Origin: Ailurus styani
Taxonomy: Eukaryota; Chordata; Mammalia; Carnivora; Ailuridae
DNA length: 64,000 nucleotides
Assembly (NCBI GenBank): GCA_002007465.1
Contig: LNAC01000109.1
Location: forward strand, 3,191,593-3,255,592
Direction: 5' to 3'
The first letter of the stretch is position 1. Each line of letters begins with the position of its first letter. Under the pieces are notes generated by a model. The model was not told where the DNA came from. It did not search any database and saw only the letters and a program-made list of their open reading frames with translations. Positions 52,735-61,523 of the stretch are shown here, one piece after another. Both the position numbers and the translations under genes were made by a program.

Positions 52735-52927
52735 TTTTTTAAAGATCTTATTTATTTGTCAGTGAGAGAAAGAGAAATAACAAGCAGGGAGAGCAGCAGG
52801 CGCCGGGAGAGAAAGAAGCAGGCTCCTTGCTGAGCAGGAAGCCTGATTCGGGACTTGATCTCAGGACCCCGGGATCATGACCTGAGCCAAAGATAGAGGC
52901 TTAACCGACTGAGCCACCCAGGTGCCC
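52735..52927 (-). mobile_element. CAN-SINE, minus
   Basis: TTTTTTAAAGATCTTATTTA to GCCACCCAGGTGCCCC. CTCTGTGTCTTGTTT after it resembles TTCTATGTCTTGTTT before it. Confidence 0.92.
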
Positions 52928-53562
52928 CTCTGTGTCTTGTTTAAAACATCTTTTCCTGACCTTAGTCCTTGCCTTTAGGAGCCTATGCCCTAGTGGAGGG
53001 CCAGGTACATAATTGCACTGCATTGCATGCAGATGTTACACGGACATTGTTAGAAGTGGCCACTTCTGCCTGTGGCAAAAGATTTCACAGGGTGGAGAGT
53101 CTCAAGCTGTAGTTCCTCAGGTGCTGGGGAAAGACGTGTCTGCAGAGGGCAGAGGCACTTTCCTACTTTTTGACAGAGAAATGGATTCAGAGAAGTATTT
53201 GTCCCAGAGAAGTAGGGACAGGACGGTGGGAGCGAGGTGATAGGTGTTGGGGGAGCTGTAGACTAACCACTCCAGTTAGTTTGCACATTGTCCGTGGCTG
53301 GTTTCCCAGTGTTGTGGCAGAGTTGCTTAGATGCCACAGGTACCCTATGTTGTGTAAAGCCTGGAATACGCCCTCTGTTGGCCCCTAGGGGAAAAGTTGG
53401 CCGACTCCTGCCGCGGGGAGTCGTGGTAACTATGGTAATCTGACCACCACAGTGGTTCAACTAGTTGTTGGTGGATGGGTAATGAATCTAGGTCAGCGCT
53501 GCAAATGTTGCCAATTTTTCTGCTTTACAGAAGCTGGAAATCGGGATTTTTAATTTTATTTA

Positions 53563-53758
53563 AAAAAATTTTTTTAAGGATTTTATTTATTTGTCAGAGA
53601 GAAAGAGAGCACGAGCAGGCAGAGCAGTAGGCAGAGGCAGTGAGAGAAGCAGGCTCCTCACTGAGCAAGGAGCCTGATGTGGGACTCGATCCCAGGACGC
53701 TGGGATCATGACCTGAGTGGAAGGCAGACGCTTAACCAACTGAGCCACCCAGGCGTCC
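53563..53758 (-). mobile_element. CAN-SINE, minus
   Basis: AAAAAAATTTTTTTAAGGATTTTATTTATTTG is the degraded tail side; it ends AGCCACCCAGGCGTCCC. Confidence 0.9.
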
Positions 53759-54298
53759 CTGGATTTTTTTTTTTTTTTAATGGTGAATATTCCAATTTTT
53801 AAGCAACAGCTCAGTCTAAAAACAAAAACAAAAAACCTGAAAACTGTGTTGGCCAGGAAAAACCTATCCGGCAGGCCGATGTGTCCAGTATCAGTGTACT
53901 CCTTCTGTCTTGGTGGACTCTGGAAACAGATTTGGGCTGCCTTAGACCTGTGGATTCTTGGGCAGGTGGCTTATCTCCTCTTGCCTACTGTCCTCATCTG
54001 TAGAGTCAAGGGAAGACCTGCACTCAGGACCACGAGGCTTGGACAAGAACCCGTGTAAGGTGCTCAGCGTGTGGTGCGTTGTAAGCCCTTGGTTGGTACC
54101 CATCGCTGTAACTCCTGCCACTGCTTACACAGCTCCCCCATTTTGACCCCCTGGGGAGGCCAGGGCTCCTTCCTGACAAGCTGCTAATGGTCATCTTGCT
54201 CCTAGCAGAGAAGGAGTGGTTCTTGGTGCTAGTGGAGGAGGTTGCCTACAGGGAATCGAAGATTGCTAGGGCCTGCCCCTTGGCAACCTGCTTTTTAT

Positions 54299-54733
54299 TG
54301 ATTGATTCATTGATTGATTGAGAGAGAGGGAGAGAGCACGTGACCACGAGCAGGGGGAGGGGCAAAGGGAGAGAAAATCCCAAGCAGGGCCCCCCTTCCC
54401 CTCCCCCGCTTCAGCACAGAGCCTGAGGTTGGGCACGATCTCACAACCCTGAGATCATGACCTGAGCTGAAATCAAGAGTTGGACGCTTGGGCACCTGGG
54501 TGGCTCAGTGGGTTAAAGCCTCTGCTTTCGGCTCGGGTCATGATCTCAGGGTCCTGGGATTGAGGCCCATATCAGGCTCTCTGCTCGGCGGGGAGCCTGC
54601 TTCCTCCTCTCTCTCTGCCTCTCTGCCTACTTGTGATCTCTCTCTCTCTCTCTGTGTCAAATAAAGAAATAAAATCTTTTTTTTTTTTTTTTAAAGAGTT
54701 GGACGCTTAACCAACTGAGCCAGCCAGGTGCCC
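54299..54733 (-). mobile_element. Older CAN-SINE, minus, split by a younger SINE
   Basis: The left part is 54299-54489 (GATTGATTGAGAGAGAGGGA to GTTGGACGCTT); the right part 54709-54733 is AACCAACTGAGCCAGCCAGGTGCCCC. Confidence 0.9.
54475..54708 (+). mobile_element. Young CAN-SINE, plus, inserted in an older SINE, 15-bp target-site duplication
   Basis: AAGAGTTGGACGCTT occurs at 54475-54489 and 54694-54708. The insert (54490-54693) begins GGGCACCTGGGTGGCTCAGT and ends in an A/T tail. Confidence 0.95.
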
Positions 54734-56790
54734 CACCCGTGAGTTTTCTGAGCCCTGTTTAGAAGGTTCTGCTCTGACCTGCCCCTGGAGGGCTCAGGCA
54801 GGCACCCGCTAGATGAGGAGTTGTCCCTTCCGTCTGGCAGCCCCATGCGTAAGGGACAGGTCATATATTAGTGTCATTCCATCTCTCAGAAACTTGGTAA
54901 GTTCTGGGTGGCACCGGCCTGAGCCATCTGTTCTCGAGACAAAAGTCCCGTCTTGCCATGCCTGCCTGTTGCGGTAGTTCAGGTAGGGGGATGGTCTGTT
55001 TTAAGCCTTTCCTTGGAACTGAGAGATGGGGATGTGTCTTGGCGAAGAGGTGCCATGGTACTTTGAGGAGGTCTGTTGGTGAAACCATGCTGGGGTAGTT
55101 AACAGCCATTTAAAGTAATGCTGCTAAGTCAGGGCAGTGGTGGTTCGGTTTATATTTATGTCTTTTAAAAGTGCTGGGCATTTTAAAGAGATGTGTTGCT
55201 GATAACGGAAGTAATACCCTCTCACTTTAGAAAGTGTGAAGAGTTCAGGTAGGTAAGAAAGTCGGACCAGAGGCCTCCTATGGTTTCTCTTGTCGAGACG
55301 CAGCCGGTGTGAACACTTCTGTAGGTTTCTGTGGAGTTTCCTCTGTGCTTCTCTTACCTGGTCAACATAGTGCCATGCAAATATCTTTATGCCAGAGGTT
55401 TTCTATAATCTCCTTAGGTAGATTATTGGGTCAAAACAAGTAAACATTTCTAAAGCACTCCATACACATTACCACACTTTTCTGGAAAGGGTTTATCCTT
55501 CCCAGGGGTAGGAGGACTCCGTGACTCCTGCACGCACCAAGTGTTGAAATTAAGCTTTGTTTTGTTTATTTATTTATTTATTTTTAAACTATTTTGATAG
55601 GCAAAAAAAAAAAATCCATTGTTTTAAATTTGCATTCAAAACAACATTTCCAGTCAGGTAGGACATTTCTTTGCTGTGTTTGTGTGCAGGACTGGCCTTT
55701 CCCAGGTCAGTGGGAAGGCTTCCTGCCAGGGCTCCGGGGGCTGGCTGCACTGTCCAGAGCGAGGTTTTGGAAGGTCATGCTCCTCGTGTCAGCTGGTGGG
55801 TGTGGAGTTTCAGGTCAAGCTTCTTGGATAGGCCCTGAAGGAGAGGCGGCTTAGGAAATAGGCCTGGGCTCGCTGGGTTCCAGTCCACGCTCCTCAGAAC
55901 TCTTCCGTTCTGCAGGAGAGCATCCTGGGTCTCCGGGCAAGTGGGCATGGAGGTCATTTCTGTGTCAAGAGCACACCATATTCCTGCATTTTACGTATCA
56001 GCGGGCAGCTTGCGATCCCATTTGCAAATAGGTTGCCGGTGCTCATCAGACTTGGGAAAACCCATCCAGCTGCCTGAGTGGGAAGGTGATTGTCCCAAAG
56101 TCACCGAAGGTGGAGCGTGCTTGTCTGGGTGTGTGCACGCACGTGGGTTCTGACCGCTATCTCGAGCTTCCCTCGGGACAGTGGAGGGTGGGGCCTGGCC
56201 ACTGCCCTGCGTGGATAGAAGGGCGAACTGCTGAGCCCAGGCATGCATGAAGCCAGTACATATTTCGGTGGGCTTTGGAGGGATAAAATGGGGTCCTCAC
56301 ATGTTGGCAAGGTGACGATCACTCAGTCTGAGCACTGCCTTAAAAACCACACTCAGGGCCCTCTTCCCAGAGGCCACAACCATTGTGGGATCCACTTGTG
56401 TGGTTCCCACACCTGGAGGCCCACAGTTAGGCAGGGTGATTTTCACTCAGATTCTTGTGCCAGCTCAGATCTTGTTCTAAAGCTCTTCCTTTTCGGATAG
56501 AAAGACTCTGGGACACATGTAACGTTTTTCTTTTGTGTGACAGTGCATCCCTGGTAGGACAGCAGCAATCCTCTGTGCCTCCCAGTGCGGCACCGTGGAC
56601 AGGATTTGCAGGTAAAACGGCAAGAGAATGTGAAGGAAAGAAGATTTTTCTCGTGGTCAAAGTTGTTGATATTTTTTAAAAGTAACTTTGGGTTCATCCT
56701 AGGAAGTAATATGACCATTGGGGAACATTTGCAGGTACACAAAGAGGTCAAACCAAACCAAACCATAATTTTATCACTCCTGTTAACATT

Positions 56791-57019
56791 TCAGAGTTGT
56801 TCTTTTTTTTTTTTTTTTTTTTTTTTAATTTTTNTTTGACACAGAGAGAGGGATCACCAGTAGGCTGAGAGGCAGGCAGAGAGAGAGGAGGAAGCAGGCT
56901 CCCTACTGAGCAGAGAGCCTGATGCAGGCCTCAATCCCAGGACCCTGAGATCATGACGTGAGCTGAAGGCAGAGGCTTTAACCCACTGAGCCACCCAGGC
57001 GCCCTCAGAGTTGTTCTTT
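56791..57019 (-). mobile_element. CAN-SINE (mustelid type), minus, 15-bp target-site duplication
   Basis: TCAGAGTTGTTCTTT is repeated at 56791-56805 and 57005-57019. One N (56834) lies in its poly-T side, next to the long homopolymer. Confidence 0.94.
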
Positions 57020-57061
57020 GCAGCTTTTTTCCCCCTTTCTTCCAGCCTTTATTTATTTATT

Positions 57062-57236
57062 TAAAAGATTTCATTTATTTATTTATTGACAGATAGAAAG
57101 TGTATAAGCAGAGGGAGCAGCAGAGGGAGAGGGAGAAGCAGGCTCCCCACTGAGCAAGGAGCCTGATCTGGGGCTCGATCCCAGGACCCCAGGAGCCATA
57201 GACAGACGCTTAACCAACTGAACCACCCAGGTGCCC
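57062..57236 (-). mobile_element. CAN-SINE, minus
   Basis: AAAAGATTTCATTTATTTAT to AACCACCCAGGTGCCC, with a short internal deletion. Confidence 0.88.
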
Positions 57237-57442
57237 TTTTTTTTTTTTTAATTTCTTTATTTATTTGACAGAGCACAAGCTGGGGAGCAGCAGGCAGAGG
57301 GACAGGGAGAAGCAGGCTCCTGGCTGAGCAGGGAGCCCTATGCAAGGCTCGATGCCAGGACCCTGGGATCAGGACAGGTTGGCGGCTATTTGCTGTGTGC
57401 CTGAAGGCAGGCGCTTAACCAACTGAGCCACCCCGGTGTGCC
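57237..57442 (-). mobile_element. CAN-SINE, minus
   Basis: T-run and AATTTCTTTATTTATTTGAC to GCCACCCCGGTGTGCC. Confidence 0.88.
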
Positions 57443-57469
57443 TAGCGTTTTTTTTGTTTTTGTTTTTGT

Positions 57470-57570
57470 TTTTTTAAGTTTATTTATTTTCAGTTCCCTA
57501 CACCCAGCGTGGGGCTCGAACATATGACTCTGAGATCAGGAGTCGCAGACTGAACCAGCCAGGCACCCCA
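57470..57570 (-). mobile_element. Short tRNA-like CAN-SINE, minus
   Basis: TTTTTAAGTTTATTTATTTTC, CAGCGTGGGGCTCGAACATA and CCAGCCAGGCACCCC. Confidence 0.85.
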
Positions 57571-59155
57571 CTTCTTAATTTCTTTTGGCCTCAGTTCTCT
57601 CACCTATAAAATGGGGGACAATCCCTGCCTTCAAGGGCATTTGAAGGCTGAGAGAGCGCCCCACAGTAGGTGCCCAGTAAATGACACACCCTCCTGCCCA
57701 ACAGCGGAGTGGGTGCTGTTCCATATCCTGTATTTCGTGTTTGTCCTGAGCATTATCCTAGGTCCATAAGCCTTTGGTAAACATCTTTGAGGACTTGTAT
57801 TCCATCATTAGGTTATACTATAACTTCTTTAAGAAATCCCTTATGGTAGGTGTTTAGTTCCATATTGAGGCTTTTTTTCCATGGCCAATTGTAGTAACTA
57901 TTATTTTCATAATTAAGAACACCCTCAATAGCCCCTGTCATTAAGAGCCAAAACAAATTAGGTTTTTGAACTACAGCTTCACGATGGCTGAGGTGGTTGC
58001 AGAGAGTGGGCGCCTTGACACAGCCCTCGTGTGCGCGTAATTGCTGTGTTCAAGTGGAACACCAGTGGGCGTTTCTGGGCCTCACTTCAAATGTGCCCCA
58101 GGCCCCCAGAGCAGAAGGTTCTCCTCTCTTGTCCGCTGCTGTTTCAGACCCTCTGGAATATTAGGCATTTGAAGAGCTGAAGCTTTGGGTCAGCCCCAGC
58201 TTTGCCCCCAGGGAGTTCCTGTTCCAGTGGGGAGACAGACACCGAAACCAATAAATGTAGTCGTTCGTGTTCGGATAAGTGCAGCAGGCCGGGAAGATGC
58301 CCCGGTGGGGTGGAGTCAGCGCTTCGCTGGTGAGCGTGTGGGTCAGAGGGCTCGGGAGAGGGGGCTGCTGCGGCTGAGTCTGGAAAGATGGGCACATTCG
58401 CTTGGGTTCTTTGGTGGAGAGAGGGCCAGAGTCTGGACACATGTAGCAGCAGGATCAGCAGATAAGAGGCAGTGGGCAATGGCTTTGAATGTTCTGGCCC
58501 TTGCTAGAATTGGTTGTGGCTGGACCTAAGGAGGAGGCCATGGTCTGACAGGGGACAGTGGCTGTGTGCCATGTCGTTTTCCTTTCTGGGTCTCCAGTAC
58601 CCCAGCAGTGCCTGGCTGGGGCTGGGCCCTGGGTGTGTGGAGGCCGAACGCATTCATGAGGAACCTCAGCTGCCATTCTAGCCCGTATCTCTCAGGCTGT
58701 CTGGCAGAGTTCTGCGAGTTGGTTCATCTGGGGATGCGCAGACAGGCTGGAACATACCATGTGTGCCGATACACGCGAGGCCCCCACTGTCTGAGAGACA
58801 AGTGATGCCTGCCAGGAGGTGCCAGGAGGAAAGTCCCGGCTCGGGATTAATTGGCTCTGAAACCAGTCCTGTGATTTGTACCTGGATGTGGTTACAGAGA
58901 CTTCTAATTGCAGTCACGGAGCTAATAAGCCAGCCCGCCCACGGGCATCGCAGGTCTGATCCTCCCGAGAGGGGGTTGTGCTTACGTTGGAGCAGTTGGC
59001 TGCCCAGCACCCACAGGTGTGCTCCACGTTCTCGCAGGCCTGACTCATCCACCGCCCGCGCTCTCGTGCTCCCTGCCGCCCTGGGCCACTGCTCCTCCCC
59101 CAGACTTGAAGGGTGGGGGCAGAGGTCCTGGGATGACGGGGCAGGGGGGAGGCGG

Positions 59156-59253
59156 NNNNNNNNNNNNNNNNNNNNNNNNNNNNNNNNNNNNNNNNNNNNN
59201 NNNNNNNNNNNNNNNNNNNNNNNNNNNNNNNNNNNNNNNNNNNNNNNNNNNNN
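59156..59253. other. DTX2: Assembly gap (98 N) inside a G-rich tract, DTX2 intron 1
   Basis: Flanked on the left by GGGGCAGGGGGGAGGCGG and on the right by GGGGGGCGGGGGGACGGG, so the missing bases are probably a G-rich low-complexity tract. Confidence 0.97.
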
Positions 59254-61166
59254 GGGGGGCGGGGGGACGGGTAGCAGGGAAGGGGAGGGAGGACAGGCTT
59301 GGCGGCTCTGCTGTGTGCCTGATGCTGTGCTGGGTGCTCTGTACAGAGCTGTCAGGACGCCGGTGAGAGGCACTGAGAACAGATGTTGGTATCATCATTT
59401 TCAGGTGGGAGAAAGCAAACTGGGCAAGCTTAGGTACCTTCCTTAAGATGATGCAGCAAGTAGAGTAAGCCCGTGCCTGTTCATTTCCACGCTGTCCTTG
59501 GATCTGCCTTCCATGTGGGGCAGGTGTCTTGGGCCTTCTCGAAACCTTGGTGGTACAGTGCTGTCTCAGGGACAGCAGCAAAAGCCCAGGGACCCAGTCT
59601 TGTTACCAACCGTGTAAGCAAGTCACCGCCACTCCCTGGGCCTCAGTTTTCCTCATCTGCAAAATGGGGAGGCAGTTCACTCTCTGTATGTGAGGGGTTT
59701 GTGTACAAATCAGAGCAGATGGTGTGACTGGGAGCCCTGGGCCCTAGGTTGGGGGGGGGTTGTGCTGTAACAGTTGAGGGTGCTCAGGACTTGAGAGGGA
59801 GTCTCCTCACTCCTCCCTCCTTTCTCAGTGGGGCCTATCACTGGAGCCCAAGGTAGAGTCGGGCTGAGCTTTCCTGTCCAGAAGATGGGCATTAGAGCTG
59901 GGTTGATCTGGGTTTGCTCTCTGTTGTCACTTAGCAGTATTTGTGTGCCTTTCAGTAAGATCTTGACCTCTTTTGAGTCTCGTAATAAAGTGAAAGTACC
60001 ACCGTGTCAGTCAGTCTATTAGGCATACATGAGACAAGTATATTTGGCATTTGTCACTGAGTTGGTCCTGTTCCTCTGGTACTCTGGGGGCCTGACATGG
60101 TACCGTGCCGTCACAGAACAGTGCTCTTCTCCAAACAGCTGCAGGCTGCTTCCCATTCAGCTGTGTTTTGAACTAATGTAACTACATAACACTTAGGACA
60201 AGGCCTCTATTGGGACTGGTGATAGGACTGTGGACAAGGCAGACTCCTGGCTTGCTGCTGTCTGGAGGGGCAGTAAGATCTGGAACGTCATCCCACCTGT
60301 ACGTGTCTGTAAGCATCAGAGTTCTGGTCGGTGCTGCAAGGGAGAAGCTCACATGATGGGCGGCCAGGGAAAGCCTCCCTGAACCACGCAGACTGGCCCT
60401 CAAGGCTGAGTAGGGTTGACAAAGACAGAGGATGGGCTGAGGTGGTCTGGAGAGGAGCGTCTCCGGAGATGGATGCAAACCCTCTGGGCCTGACTGGTGG
60501 TCAGTGAGACCCAGACTGGGGTGCAGAGAGGCCAGGCTTTAGCATCTGTGAGATTATAATATTTATCTAGGGTGCCCTTCGTGGCTAATGGTGCCTCCTG
60601 GGGCAGCCTGGAGACATGGGTGGAGGTAGGACTGGGGTACTTTGAGTCCCAGCTCTGCTGTTGACCCTTTAGGTGTCCTTGAGCCCTCCCCCTCCCCAAT
60701 CCTTTTTGAGACATGGGTTTTTCCCATCTGTAACATAACAGGTGTCTCACAAGCAAACCTGCTTCGGAAACAGTAAAGTCTCCACCATACAGTGTAAGTG
60801 AGGGGTGACCATGGCCTCAGTGCACGAGGGATTTGGGCTTACTCAAGAAAACACAGGATAAAAGGATACACTCAATAGTTAGGTCAGAGGGAAATGATTG
60901 GTGAAAAGAAGCTGGGCTGGTGAATAGCACCCAGAATTCACTCCACCCAATCTCCTTGGACGTTTGCAGAGGCAGGTAGGATGCTTGATTGACTGAATTC
61001 TTCCTGGCTGCCTGAGCAAAGAGCCAGGATCAGGTACTGCAGTCACAGTGCTCTTAAGGTATTAAGGGAAAAAGTGATTGTGGAAAAGTAGAATTTTTTT
61101 GCCCCTGCACTGAGGCCAACTCTCAGGGACGCTCTGTGCATTGGTAACTGTTTGTCCTGTTTGCAG

Positions 61167-61255
61167 GTCTTCCGGAAGCACTGGGCAATGACCCCGAGAC
61201 TCCAGCCCAGAGTGGTCTGAAACCGTTTGGGAAAGCAGAGGGAGTCCTGGGGAAG
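61167..61255 (+). other. DTX2: DTX2 5' untranslated part of the first coding exon, with a short uORF
   Basis: 89 bases between the acceptor and the start codon. It contains ATG at 61188 opening a 10-codon frame that stops at TGA 61218-61220, 35 bases before the true start. Such a uORF could modestly reduce translation; this is inference. Confidence 0.7.
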
Positions 61256-61523
61256 ATGGCCATGGCCCCAAGCCCTTCCCTGGCTCAGGTGTACGCCAGC
61301 CCCGTGGCGGTGGCTGTGTGGGAATGGCAGAACGGGCTGGGCACTTGGCACCCGTACAGTGCCGCCGTCTGCAGCTACATCGAGCAGCAGTTCGTCCAGC
61401 AGAAGGGCCAGCGCTTCGGGGTGGGGATTCTGGCCCAGAGCATCCCTTTGGGCCAAGCTGACCCCTCGCTGGCCCCTTACATCATTGACCTCCCCAGCTG
61501 GACCCAGTTCCGCCAGGACACTG
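61256..61523 (+). CDS. DTX2: DTX2 first coding exon (WWE 1)
   Basis: The exon opens at 61167 after acceptor TCCTGTTTGCAG, has an 89-base 5'UTR, then ATG at 61256 in strong Kozak context (GGAAGATGG). Encodes residues 1-89, ending TQFRQDT, with donor G|GTAAGA at 61524. Confidence 0.95.

Larger units (their letters stand above)
48731..61166 (+). other. DTX2: DTX2 intron 1
   Basis: About 12.4 kb between the proposed non-coding exon and the first coding exon. SINE-poor up to 52 kb, then repeat-rich. An additional or alternative 5' exon may exist here but none could be fixed. Confidence 0.65.

Noticed and set aside
58678..59446. Long open frames on both strands through the 98-base gap
   Set aside because: They owe their length to the N run, which cannot contain stop codons; no family motifs on either side.
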